In this document: one piece after another, positions 25,043 to 33,403 of the stretch
How the letters are laid out: the number at the start of each line of letters is the position of its first letter
Numbering within the stretch: position 1 is the stretch's first letter
Source: Bacillota bacterium
GTDB taxonomy: Bacteria; Bacillota; UBA994; UBA5500
Length of the DNA: 64,000 nucleotides
NCBI GenBank assembly: GCA_023436245.1
Contig: JAEZJZ010000078.1
Location: forward strand, 62,001-126,000
Direction of reading: 5' to 3'
Notes under the pieces: model-generated
What the model saw: the letters and a program-made list of their open reading frames with translations, nothing else
Told to the model about the DNA's origin: nothing
Database searches by the model: none
Position numbers and translations under genes: made by a program

Positions 25043-26245
25043 TCAGGCGTAGTGAGCAACGTGACCAGTATCCCAGTCTATTCGAATAAAGCGAACAGCG
25101 ACATTAGCGTTTGCTCCTGCATCCACGCGGTGACCGGACGCTCCAAAGTCCCGCAGCACTTCTGTGCTGAAGATGCCGGAGTATGCTCTATCCCTACCCA
25201 TGATTGCGGCGCATCTCAGACCGGCGAGGCAACTGGCAATGGCCATTTCTCCCCCAGAGTGCGGGCAGTTGGGTTTGAAATGCCCCGTAGCGCTGCCGTG
25301 GTGGGACACGCAATAGTAACTGCACCGAGGAAGGTAATGATGGCAATCATGGAACTCTGCCCATCCTTCGCGCTCAAGATCGCCAGGAAGTATCATCGTC
25401 CTGCGTTCTGAGCCAAACATCAGAACCGTAGACGAGTTGTTCACTTGGCTAACTATCCGATATGGCTGGCAGTACGCAGACGTCTTCGGCGATGTTCTCA
25501 GAGTTCGTAGAGAGGGGTGCAGCACAGCGGCAAAAGAACCGCTGTTTCCAGCTATGGGCTCAACGAACTTAAGATTCTGAGCTCGTGCGGAATTGTACAG
25601 GCGCATAAGTATGGTATTATACGACGGCATAGCCCACGAGTAGTGCATATTAGCCCATATCTCCGAGTTCTCAAGGTAGCCATTGTCCAGCAAGTACCCG
25701 ATCCCGTTGAAATGGTCAAAATGTGGGTGCGTCAGGAAGAAGCGAGAAACGGAGAACTCACCAAGAGCGAAGTCGGCCATTATCGTCTGAATACATGAGG
25801 CAAGGTTATTGCGATAGTGCTGATGATTGAGAAAGTCATATGTGGAACAATCTACCATGACAATCTCGAGATCCATACCGGTTTCACGAACTATAATGCT
25901 GCAGTTTCCGTGTCCGACATTAACGTGGTACGAACAGACTTGACCGCGGCCCCGAGCAAAAGGAGACGGGGCTTCAGATCGTGATTCTAGCAGACTTCTG
26001 AACTTGTTGTTTAGCATCAGCGCTGCTTTTGCCTCGCCTTCGCCTCCCGCACTCCGAAACTCTCCATTGGCAAGCCTAACAAAGCTTCCTTCTCGGAGCC
26101 CACGAGTGACCTTTGCCTCGAACCCTTCCGAAAACAAGCCTTCTCCCTCAAGTGTGTACCCTTGGTTTGATACCCTCTCCAGCTCAACTGATACTCGACC
26201 ATCAGTCACTGGCTGGACTCCATGAACGAAAAGAACACCCGACAC
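25043..26245 (-). CDS. Metallo-beta-lactamase-fold hydrolase, ComEC-like MBL type
   Basis: The 400-residue protein has an uncharacterised N-terminal 100 residues and an MBL domain: HVNVGHGNCSIIV, the metal motif LTHPHFDHFNG (His173, His175, Asp177, His178), LPGDLER and YCVSHHGSATG. The order matches ComEC-type MBL domains without the channel. Such stand-alone proteins may act on nucleotides or nucleic acids; several are encoded next to defence genes. GTG start with GGAGG ten bases upstream. Substrate unknown. Confidence 0.85.
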   Translation of the reverse strand: MSGVLFVHGVQPVTDGRVSVELERVSNQGYTLEGEGLFSEGFEAKVTRGLREGSFVRLANGEFRSAGGEGEAKAALMLNNKFRSLLESRSEAPSPFARGRGQVCSYHVNVGHGNCSIIVRETGMDLEIVMVDCSTYDFLNHQHYRNNLASCIQTIMADFALGEFSVSRFFLTHPHFDHFNGIGYLLDNGYLENSEIWANMHYSWAMPSYNTILMRLYNSARAQNLKFVEPIAGNSGSFAAVLHPSLRTLRTSPKTSAYCQPYRIVSQVNNSSTVLMFGSERRTMILPGDLEREGWAEFHDCHHYLPRCSYYCVSHHGSATGHFKPNCPHSGGEMAIASCLAGLRCAAIMGRDRAYSGIFSTEVLRDFGASGHRVDAGANANVAVRFIRIDWDTGHVAHYA

Positions 26246-26419
26246 AGCCTCATCATCCTCCTAACAACGGCGCTCAAAAAGCCGACCCAGTCCAAATAAC
26301 CACGCGGCTGGTGCCGCCGCATGTTGCGTCTGCTGGCAGAGTAGCTTCCGCCATTTCCCGCCTCACCAGCTCTCTGTAGGATGGACTTCTGCACCCTGAG
26401 GAGTGGCTAGGACCGCCAA

Positions 26420-27004
26420 CTATTTCCCCTCGAACTGCTCCCACGCACTGATCATTCCGCCAGTGAGCGCATCCCCAAGTGCCTCGTCCGAGTTAATCAG
26501 CCATTTCCCGCCACTCTTGACCAGGTTGATGGTCACATCAGTCGTGGTCATAGGGGCGTCCGCTGCCTCGATCGCTTCCTGGTATGCACTCATGAACATG
26601 TCGCTGATGGCGTCTTCGGAGCCGCCACCACTAAATGCCATGGCGAAGGCCGCGCCCATTGCTTCCATCATCACCTTGCCCGTGACTGCCATCATGTCAG
26701 GGGCGGTTACCTTGACTGCCACAGTCGCACTATCGCCGGACACGTTGGAATCGCCCAGTTCATAGCTGATCTGACCCAGTAGGGCCTCAATGAGGGCCGC
26801 TCCTGCCTCTTCATCACCCTCTGGTGCCTGCAGCATGTCTTCTGCTGAGCCACCGTTGACATACTCCGCCGCCTTAGCGTAGTCTGCCTTGATCATTGCG
26901 TCCAGGCAGGCCTTGACCGACTCCTCGGGCTTGGGGCCCGCGCATCCGGCCGCGACTAAGAGCAGGGAAAGGACTACTACTCCGGCGAGAATCCTGCTTC
27001 TCAT
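26420..27004 (-). CDS. Secreted lipoprotein with DUF4878/DUF5105-like fold
   Basis: Signal peptide with lipobox LLVAAGC (Cys about 21), then CLDAMIKADYAKAAEYVNGG, typical of small NTF2-like export lipoproteins, and a final TTTDVTINLVKSGGKWLINSDE strand pair. Position between integrase and repressor matches the superinfection-exclusion lipoprotein of some Gram-positive phages (for example Ltp of TP-J34), but that is only an analogy of place and topology. Confidence 0.78.
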   Translation of the reverse strand: MRSRILAGVVVLSLLLVAAGCAGPKPEESVKACLDAMIKADYAKAAEYVNGGSAEDMLQAPEGDEEAGAALIEALLGQISYELGDSNVSGDSATVAVKVTAPDMMAVTGKVMMEAMGAAFAMAFSGGGSEDAISDMFMSAYQEAIEAADAPMTTTDVTINLVKSGGKWLINSDEALGDALTGGMISAWEQFEGK

Positions 27005-27199
27005 CACTTCATCTCCTTGTCAAGTAACTACTAGTGACTTCCATTGTCAGAGTTCGCCATCCATCGGGATGATCCTCCAAGATTAGGCAGGAAATATCTT
27101 CTCATGAAGTCCCCAACTCGGTCATACCAATTCAGAAGGAAGAGCCAGCCATGCCGCCGAATATCTGGGTATGGCATTATTTGCTAAGGAGGGTTCCTT

Positions 27200-28618
27200 T
27201 TGAAGCTGTCGAAACTACTAGCCCTGTTTCTTTGCGTGGCACTATTAGCCGCGCTGCCGGAGAACGCGGTTGCCCTTAACAACGGAGTCCAGACGGGTTC
27301 TGTCCAGAACTCCTACAGCGATCTCCATGTGACGGCGAACAGCACGATTCTAATCGGAGTTGAGTCGCTTGAGCAAGGTCGCGTTGACTGGAAGGTGCAA
27401 TTGACGGAAGCCTCCCCTGGGGCGAATCTTGCGGTAGTTGCCCTTCAATCCTCCAGTGATGAGGCTGTTTCAGTTCAGATGAACGGGACCATCGTCGAAC
27501 AGGATGTGGGTGAAGGCCACGTTGATAGTGTAGCAGCCGGGTACTTCATGCTCCTTTTCACCTTGGTGCCTAGTGAGTCCAGCGAGGGCTTCGGTAGTGA
27601 CTCTTCTGCTGTCTTTGACCTGACGGTTTCGGGTAATATCGAGGAGGATCATGCCTATCCGCCTTCGCTCCGCATCATGTCTGACTGCGCATTCCAGACC
27701 TATGGCTATCCTAGATCAATTCCACTGAAGGTTGAGACCCAGCCAGGTAACCTTGTGTACTTCGGAAGGGAACAAGTGCTTGCAGATGCTAATGGTATGG
27801 CGGTTCGTCCGGTAATTCTGGGTGGGCTTCTGGAAGAGCGTATAGAAATGAAAGCATTGGCTGAGTCGGGTCACGGGATAGTGGCATACGTGACTGTAGT
27901 CAACCACTGGGTGACAGAGAATCCAGCTACGCCGGTCTATCTGAGTCGTCGGCCATTGCTTTTGGTCAATGTGCCGGACACCAGCATCATTGACACTGAA
28001 GCATCTGTTGTCGAGATCGATGATCAGCCCGCAGAGCTCTATGTTAGCTCATCGGATTCTCTTGCCTTCAGTTACGTAGCTGGCACGCCTAGCACTTCGT
28101 TGGACTATGGGAGTCATAATGTTCTGGTTGCGCTCTACTCGAAAGTGGACACACCGGGACGAGATGACAAGTTGCTCGATGTCGTCTCGTGGGACTTCGA
28201 GATTCCCGCCAAGCGTCAAGCGCGGCTCTGGCCCGGAGAGACGGTCTGCATCGTCAATGATGAGGAGTTCAATCTTGACGCGGCACCATTCCGTGACCCG
28301 GCAACTGGCTCAACCATGCTGCCGTTGCGCTTTGTAGGTGACTTGATGGGAGCCCAGGTGGCGTGGCAGGGGAGTGACCAGACTGCCGTGTTCACTTTGG
28401 GCGAAAAGACGGTTCAGCTGAGCATTGGTAAGAAAACAGCATTGGTCAACGGGAAGCAGGTTACGTTAGCTGCGCCTCCTGCTAACATTGCCGGAAGAAC
28501 GATGGTCCCTCTGCGCTTTGTGAGCGAGAGCCTGGGGGCTCAGGTGTCCTGGGACCCGGCGACCAGCACAATACAGGTTGAGGTTATGCTTGATGAGCCT
28601 GAGATGACAGTTGGATAG
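27200..28618 (+). CDS. Secreted protein with C-terminal copper amine oxidase N-like (stalk) domain
   Basis: TTG start behind TAAGGAGGGTTCC. A 25-residue signal peptide (LLALFLCVALLAALPENAVA) is followed by about 300 residues of beta-rich sequence with no recognised family, then a CuAO_N1-type repeat: TMLPLRFVGDLMGAQVAWQG and TMVPLRFVSESLGAQVSWDP. This domain is common in exported proteins of Clostridia. Divergent from the lipoprotein gene; both products would sit on the surface of a lysogen. Confidence 0.85.
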   Translation: MKLSKLLALFLCVALLAALPENAVALNNGVQTGSVQNSYSDLHVTANSTILIGVESLEQGRVDWKVQLTEASPGANLAVVALQSSSDEAVSVQMNGTIVEQDVGEGHVDSVAAGYFMLLFTLVPSESSEGFGSDSSAVFDLTVSGNIEEDHAYPPSLRIMSDCAFQTYGYPRSIPLKVETQPGNLVYFGREQVLADANGMAVRPVILGGLLEERIEMKALAESGHGIVAYVTVVNHWVTENPATPVYLSRRPLLLVNVPDTSIIDTEASVVEIDDQPAELYVSSSDSLAFSYVAGTPSTSLDYGSHNVLVALYSKVDTPGRDDKLLDVVSWDFEIPAKRQARLWPGETVCIVNDEEFNLDAAPFRDPATGSTMLPLRFVGDLMGAQVAWQGSDQTAVFTLGEKTVQLSIGKKTALVNGKQVTLAAPPANIAGRTMVPLRFVSESLGAQVSWDPATSTIQVEVMLDEPEMTVG

Positions 28619-28692
28619 ACTGTTGTGCTTGCGATGAGAAGCGAGAGAGTCTCTGCCACCGACAGCCTTTCGAAGGATGGATGAGATGAAAG

Positions 28693-29093
28693 ATGTGCGA
28701 TAGGTGCAAGGTTATTGAGGATCTGTTCCTGACTGCGCAAGCTGAGCCGCACAAACACTATACAGCATCAGAGCAATGGTACGAGAGGGGCAAATAGAGT
28801 TCTATGCTGGCGACTGCCTGTTGGACGACATGGAGCGCCATTTGGAGGAGGAGCGCCATTTCACCATTCAGCACTACTTCAGGTGCGTGGCGTGCGGTCA
28901 GTCCTTCTTCATCGGCGCATGCATACGGGGCACGCCGGTCTTCGAGAAGTCTTTTCCGCCGGCGCCGGAGACATTGACCAGGATCTTGTGGGGACATTGT
29001 GGTACTTTCTACGGGGGAAGGGGTATCCCAAAGAACAAAACGCAGCAGAGAGTCGCTGGCATGCAGTCCATCTTCCTACGCAAGAACAAGTGA
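28693..29093 (+). pseudogene. Zinc-finger protein gene with a -1 frame break
   Basis: ATG 28693 opens MCDRCKVIEDLFLTAQAEPH and runs to a TAG just after WYERGK. The frame one base back continues as QIEFYAGDCLLDDMERHLEE, then YFRCVACGQSFFIGACIRG, to 29093. Adding one G to the GGGG run at 28787-28790 would join both parts into one protein of about 134 residues with two CxxC pairs. It is a mutation, a sequencing error, or less likely a programmed shift. Function unknown. Confidence 0.7.
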
Positions 29094-29106
29094 GTGGGGG
29101 ATCGCA

Positions 29107-29391
29107 GTGCGGAAAGAGTCCTTTAGGTACATGTTTCTGGCCATGTTCGCTCTAGTAGGGTTCATGCTCCTGACAAATGGCAGGCCTCGTGTCCTTTGGC
29201 CTTTGTGTGCGATATTTGGCGGTATTGTCGCCCTGAACATGCCGGCAGAGTTCCTTAGAGGCTATGATTCCATCAAGGACAATGCTGGAGAGCTTCGAAG
29301 ATTTGGATGCCTCAGGGTCATTGTGGGTTATGGGATGATAGCTGTCGGGCTGCTGTTTGCTCTTGCGTGGATCACCGGCGCAGAGTTCTAG
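29107..29391 (+). CDS. Small membrane protein
   Basis: GTG at 29107 with weak upstream purines gives 94 residues with three hydrophobic segments (FLAMFALVGFMLL, LWPLCAIFGGIVAL, VIVGYGMIAVGLLFALAWI). No family recognised. Follows the broken zinc-finger gene closely and may share its transcript. Confidence 0.6.
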   Translation: MRKESFRYMFLAMFALVGFMLLTNGRPRVLWPLCAIFGGIVALNMPAEFLRGYDSIKDNAGELRRFGCLRVIVGYGMIAVGLLFALAWITGAEF

Positions 29392-29467
29392 TTCGCGTCT
29401 TCTTCATCAGGCGCGAGAAGGCACTCGCTGTGACTGCCCGGTAACCAAGCTAACGTGGCCAGGATGT

Positions 29468-29499
29468 AGAAGACCCGCCGCGCGAGCGGTGGGTCTTCT
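29468..29499. terminator. Hairpin after the small membrane protein gene
   Basis: AGAAGACCC / GGGTCTTCT stem with an inner GCCGC / GCGGT pair; weak T tail. Confidence 0.65.
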
Positions 29500-29646
29500 G
29501 CTGCAAATACCGCCTGTTAGCTTACCAAGTCCATCGTTCTCGCAGCCGGGTGCCATTCACCTCTAGGCCTGAAGCGGGTTTGTCACGCTGATGACCTCCG
29601 CGATGCCTGCCTTCTCCAGCACGTCAGAGATGATGTTCGCGATTCC

Positions 29647-29808
29647 CTACTTGCCGATAGCGAGCTGGCAGATCAGATAGACGGCAGTAGCATCGAATCG
29701 GCCATCGTGTGCCGACGTCTGCTCGCACCCGAAGGCTTCGCAAGCCCGGGCGGTTACCTCGTCATCGCTAATGCTGGCATGTCCGAGGAACTCCTGCAGT
29801 GCTGGCCA
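29647..29808 (-). pseudogene. C-terminal remnant of a DEDDh exonuclease
   Basis: On the minus strand 53 codons remain open and read LQEFLGHASISDDEVT, then ACEAFGCEQTSAHDGRFDAT and a stop. SAHDGRFDA matches the last motif (HxAxxD-like His and Asp) of DnaQ/RNase T-type exonucleases. There is no start and the catalytic N-terminal motifs are gone, so the region is decayed. Confidence 0.55.
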
Positions 29809-29823
29809 TCATGACTTGTCTCC

Positions 29824-30015
29824 TTACGCACTGGGTCCGCCGGATTTGCCCTTGGTAATCACCGCAATAGCAATGCTACCAACGGTAACAGCCACACCCA
29901 AGGCGGTCTCCCCGACCTTGCGAAGAGTACGCCATTTTTTGTTTTGGCAGTTCTCGCAGGTGTCTTTGCTGGATTGCGGTATCTCCTTACCGCACTTCTT
30001 GCAAAACTTGCTCAT
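29824..30015 (-). CDS. Zinc-ribbon membrane mini-protein
   Basis: 63 residues: an N-terminal four-cysteine ribbon (FCKKCGKEI and TCENCQNK), a basic helix, then a hydrophobic segment (TALGVAVTVGSIAIAVI). It overlaps the 3' end of the gene at 30012-31118 by 4 bases and would be co-translated. No family function known; topology suggests a membrane-attached partner. Confidence 0.7.
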   Translation of the reverse strand: MSKFCKKCGKEIPQSSKDTCENCQNKKWRTLRKVGETALGVAVTVGSIAIAVITKGKSGGPSA

Positions 30016-31118
30016 TGTTGCTCTCCCTTTCTTACTGGTACGGCATCGAGCAGCGGTTGCGTCTCTTCGATGTCCAGCGGGAGAGCCGCAATCTTTTGCT
30101 GAATGTCCGCGAAATTATCAATCAGGCCCTTTTGGCTTGAACTGCCATACGAATCCAAGGTCAATAGCGTATCTCGGTCATCAAGCGAATTGGCGCTGAT
30201 GAAATCGCTGAACTGCTTCATGCTAAGTCTGGCCGCGTTTTGCTCACCGAGCAGACAGTACACGGTAGTCTCAACTTGCACGGTTTTGGTAATCGCCAAT
30301 AGGCTGTTGAAGATTTCGGCACTCTTCTCATCGCCGTGGTTCTGTGCCTCCCTATCAATCAGCTTGGAGAACCATCCTCTATCCTTCCGCTCCTCAAAAA
30401 AACGCTTCTCGCTGGCAAATGCCCTGAAGAGGATGCACTTGGCATCTGTCGCGCTACCCAGAATACTGAGCAGTTTCTCCTCCCGAACTCTGCCATCGCT
30501 TATCTGTGCGGCTTGTTGTAGCTGTTGCCACGCGCTTTCGGCCAGAGCGAGCCTATCGTCTTGAAGTTCGCTATGTAGGTTGGCGATGCCCCTTTGTACA
30601 TCGTGGATTTCGCTTATCACCTGAGCTAACGCAATCTGTGTTTGCAGATCCGTAATCGAATGTCCCAAGTCAGGCGTTAATTCTATATCCCTTAGCCGCA
30701 CCTGAGCGACAACGCCTTTCTCCCCATAGACGGATGGCAGTATTTCGCCGCTCTTGTCTGTAATGAATCTGTAGACACCCGAATCAATCAGCCTCTGTAT
30801 GGCCGGGTTTGTCTCCGCGACCTTTATCGTCTCCGGCAACGCTGATTTTACAGCTTCAAAGAAGGCAGGGGCAACTCTGGATAGGTTTTCGGCTCTGCTG
30901 AAGATAATGCTCAGGTTGTTGCTCTGTATCGTACTGATAGGGAACACTTGGTCAAATCCGGCGGTCAGCGACGTGCTTTCCCATTGAAACTTTGCCAACG
31001 GCTTTTTACACGCGACCATCGGTAAGTTTTTGCTGCTACTCCTGTATCCGCAAAACGGGCAAACCGAAGCCTTGTCCGATACCTTGGTCCCGCACTCCGG
31101 GCAATATACCAATGACAC
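30012..31118 (-). CDS. Zinc-ribbon helical protein, partner of 29824-30015
   Basis: The 368-residue protein begins MSLVYCPECGTKVSDKASVC with CPFCG, a complete zinc ribbon, then a mixed region and a long helical part with EIHDVQRGIANLHSELQDDR coiled coil near residue 190. No catalytic motif recognised. Related ribbon-plus-helix proteins are usually hypothetical; the repeated ribbon in both genes suggests one complex. Confidence 0.72.
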   Translation of the reverse strand: MSLVYCPECGTKVSDKASVCPFCGYRSSSKNLPMVACKKPLAKFQWESTSLTAGFDQVFPISTIQSNNLSIIFSRAENLSRVAPAFFEAVKSALPETIKVAETNPAIQRLIDSGVYRFITDKSGEILPSVYGEKGVVAQVRLRDIELTPDLGHSITDLQTQIALAQVISEIHDVQRGIANLHSELQDDRLALAESAWQQLQQAAQISDGRVREEKLLSILGSATDAKCILFRAFASEKRFFEERKDRGWFSKLIDREAQNHGDEKSAEIFNSLLAITKTVQVETTVYCLLGEQNAARLSMKQFSDFISANSLDDRDTLLTLDSYGSSSQKGLIDNFADIQQKIAALPLDIEETQPLLDAVPVRKGEQQ

Positions 31119-31247
31119 CTAACTCTCCTCCCCGCTGATGAACTAGTCTACGACCACGGCTCGCCTGATTACCCGTACTCACCCTCCTAGTTTTTCCTAT
31201 AATGGTCCAACCAAATGTCGAAACGTGTCGCAGCCTAGATGATGCAC

Positions 31248-31276
31248 AAAACCCACCTTGTTCGGTGGGTTTATCG
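31248..31276 (-). terminator. Terminator after the repressor gene
   Basis: AAACCCACC / GGTGGGTTT stem; downstream of the minus-strand repressor, with a T-rich arm on each strand. Confidence 0.8.
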
Positions 31277-31292
31277 TCGCCCTTAATTCCAT

Positions 31293-32087
31293 CTACTCCA
31301 TTCTGGACATGCCTTTGCTTACCTTCGCAAACATCCTGATCATGTGCCCAACCTCGCCGCCATCCAGACCAAACTGGGTGGCGATTTCTATTGTCTCCGC
31401 CCATGCCTGGTCTGTCGCGGTCTTACTCGTCAGCAACGCCTTGTACTCCTGATATGGCGGCGCGTCTTTCAGCACGCCGACCAGGTGACCGATGATGCGA
31501 TGTTTTCCGGTGACAGGCATGTCCGCATACTCAGGGTTTGCCGCGCGGAGAACAGCCAGTCCATTCTCACGGATGAAGTACTTGAGGGTGGCAGCCCAAG
31601 TGTCATCCTCGACGCCGGCTGCAACGACCATTCCGCTCTGGGCTTCCGTAGCTTGGCGGAGAACGGCGGTGTCCCCCTCGTGGATCCCGGCCCAGCTCAT
31701 GCTATCGCCTGAGACGTGCAGTGCGAAGTCTGCGCGCCAGTCTGACGGGATCTCGACTTCGCCCTCGAAGTTCTCCTCGGCCAGGACAGGGATGCCGGCT
31801 TTGATGGTACCGATGAGGGGAACCACCCGCGGTTGCCCAAGAGCTTGAGAGCTTCGGGGTAGATTGAGTATCTGAGAAATAGGCCTAGGTTCGTCAGTAG
31901 AACCAACGAGATAGTCCATGGTCACCCCGAAGTACTCGGCAAGCTTCTGAAGTGTCTTGACATCAGGTTGTCGACGACCAGACTCATACGCCGTATACGC
32001 AGGTCTGGTGATTCCCAGATGACTCGATAGATCATCTTGAGTTTTCCCTGCCTGTTTTCTGAGGTAGGACAGTCTACTAGCCAGCAT
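31293..32087 (-). CDS. CI/LexA-type phage repressor
   Basis: XRE helix-turn-helix (residues 5-60: KTQDDLSSHLGITRPAYTAY) followed by a LexA-like S24 peptidase domain: the Ala-Gly cleavage site in GTIKAGIP, nucleophile Ser in HVSGDSMSW, and Lys in TLKYF. It should hold the lytic promoter at 32187 silent and self-cleave when RecA is activated. The ATG at 32087 lies 7 bases after GGGGGTGG. The protein extends about 60 residues beyond the peptidase domain. Confidence 0.93.
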   Translation of the reverse strand: MLASRLSYLRKQAGKTQDDLSSHLGITRPAYTAYESGRRQPDVKTLQKLAEYFGVTMDYLVGSTDEPRPISQILNLPRSSQALGQPRVVPLIGTIKAGIPVLAEENFEGEVEIPSDWRADFALHVSGDSMSWAGIHEGDTAVLRQATEAQSGMVVAAGVEDDTWAATLKYFIRENGLAVLRAANPEYADMPVTGKHRIIGHLVGVLKDAPPYQEYKALLTSKTATDQAWAETIEIATQFGLDGGEVGHMIRMFAKVSKGMSRME

Positions 32088-32151
32088 CTCGAGCCACCCC
32101 CTTCGCATGACTAACTAATTTTTACTGTAGCTGATTGTTACACAAAACTCT

Positions 32152-32170
32152 AGGTAACGTTTCGAAACCT
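32152..32170. promoter_or_regulatory. Repressor operator 1
   Basis: AGGTAACGTTTCGAAACCT: 19 bp, imperfect dyad (half sites AGGTAACGT and AGGTTTCGA), same length and half site as the second operator; centres are 40 bp apart. Confidence 0.8.
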
Positions 32171-32186
32171 TTGTTGCAAAGAGGGC

Positions 32187-32215
32187 TTGACAGGTAACGT
32201 AACGTTACCTAGAAT
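32187..32215 (+). promoter_or_regulatory. Rightward lytic promoter of the switch
   Basis: TTGACA (32187-32192), 17 bp, TAGAAT (32210-32215). The spacer is entirely filled by operator 2, so bound repressor would exclude RNA polymerase. Confidence 0.88.
32192..32210. promoter_or_regulatory. Repressor operator 2
   Basis: AGGTAACGT-A-ACGTTACCT is a perfect 19-bp palindrome between the -35 and -10 boxes of the lytic promoter. A related half site AGGTAACGAAACG occurs at 32447-32459 inside the cro-like gene. Confidence 0.88.
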
Positions 32216-32258
32216 AGGTCTTGAGAGTAGCGATTGGTTACATCATGGAGGTGAGACA

Positions 32259-32510
32259 ATGCGGAGATGGCTCCTAAACACCCGTCTCTCCAATAAGCTG
32301 ACGCACGGAGAGGTTGCTGCTAGGGCAAACATCGGTAGGGCTTACTACACAATGATCGAGAATGGCTCAAGGACACCGAGCGTAGCAGTTGCAAAACGGC
32401 TCGGAGACGTACTGGGCATCGGGTGGACTCTTTTTTTTGACAAACAAGGTAACGAAACGACACATGAAGAGTGTGGTAAGCGTCGACGTGCACTAGAAAG
32501 CGCCGGCTAG
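32259..32510 (+). CDS. Cro-like XRE transcriptional regulator
   Basis: 83 residues, HTH with THGEVAARANIGRAYYTMIE and NGSRTPSVAVAKRLGDVLG. First gene of the rightward operon, ATG behind CATGGAGGTGAGACA. It probably turns down repressor transcription at the shared operators. Confidence 0.85.
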   Translation: MRRWLLNTRLSNKLTHGEVAARANIGRAYYTMIENGSRTPSVAVAKRLGDVLGIGWTLFFDKQGNETTHEECGKRRRALESAG

Positions 32511-32668
32511 TTACCCCTAGTTCCCGAGGCAACATGTCCCGAGGAACAGGAGGGTAAGCATCTGCGGTTCCCGCGACATGGAGATCACCCGTGAAAAGAG
32601 TACAAGCCAAGCGCAGATTTCGGACAAACCGGAGCAGGTTCCGGGATGGATGGGAGGAGGTGAAAGAG

Positions 32669-32848
32669 ATGGATGAAGGGGAACGGCGCAGCCGCGCAGA
32701 GAAGATTGTGAACCTCGTTGAGGGGATGACCTACAGGGAATGGAGCAACATTGCTCGGGCGATCGAGAACGAGTACCGGGTACTGGCCAACAAGGCACAA
32801 CTTGTGGTCAGGCCGGCACTCGTCAAGAACGCCAAGGAAGATGCCTAG
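32669..32848 (+). CDS. Small early phage protein, unrecognised
   Basis: ATG at 32669 after GGGAGGAGGTG gives 59 residues with a helical MTYREWSNIARAIENEYRV segment. The longer frame from 32591 is highly basic and has no ribosome site. Confidence 0.55.
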   Translation: MDEGERRSRAEKIVNLVEGMTYREWSNIARAIENEYRVLANKAQLVVRPALVKNAKEDA

Positions 32849-33030
32849 CCCATGACTTGCAGGTGGGACTTGTGGATTTCGTAACCGGTCCCGCCGCACA
32901 GAATCTTCAGGAACTCGTATTCGCCGATGTTGTTTTCCTTGAGCCAAGTGTGAGGCTCAGTGTTGAAGATGGTGTCTCCTTCAGTGAGTTGAGTCCATTC
33001 GCCTAACAGGCAGACAAAGATGCGTTTCAC
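32845..33030 (-). CDS. Small reverse-strand phage protein
   Basis: 61 residues (MKRIFVCLLGEWTQLTEGDT onward) with a GTG start behind a perfect AGGAGGTGATACT site, on the minus strand within rightward early genes; its 3' end overlaps the previous gene by 4 bases. No family recognised. Being antisense it could act in the lysogen. Confidence 0.65.
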   Translation of the reverse strand: MKRIFVCLLGEWTQLTEGDTIFNTEPHTWLKENNIGEYEFLKILCGGTGYEIHKSHLQVMG

Positions 33031-33158
33031 AGTATCACCTCCTCATGTTCTTGGTTCTACGGAGGTGTTGGAAAACCCTGTGAAAGCGATTCGCCAGTAA
33101 CAATGGGAGAAAGTCGGACAACCGGCCGCACATAGGCATTAGGGGAGGAGGGATTGCG

Positions 33159-33356
33159 ATGTTCGAAGGTCTTCCGTTTCGCGTGACCATCAAGTACCAG
33201 GGGGAGTACGTTCTCTTCGACTCGCTCCCAGCCGAACTTCAGGCCAGGGCCAAGGAGAACGCCGGAAGGATTATCGGCGATGCGATCAGACAGCAGCTCC
33301 AGTTAAGCCGAGTGCGCGAGGAACTGCACCAGAAGCGAGGGCAGGGCGCAGAGTGA
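33159..33356 (+). CDS. Small early phage protein, unrecognised
   Basis: 65 residues beginning MFEGLPFRVTIKYQGEYVLF, ATG after GGGGAGGAGGG. Beta N-terminus and a C-terminal helix ending in charged residues. No family recognised. Confidence 0.6.
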   Translation: MFEGLPFRVTIKYQGEYVLFDSLPAELQARAKENAGRIIGDAIRQQLQLSRVREELHQKRGQGAE

Positions 33357-33403
33357 GCCCTGCTGCGATGGACAAGCCTCCTAGGTGAAAGGAGGTGATT
33401 AAG

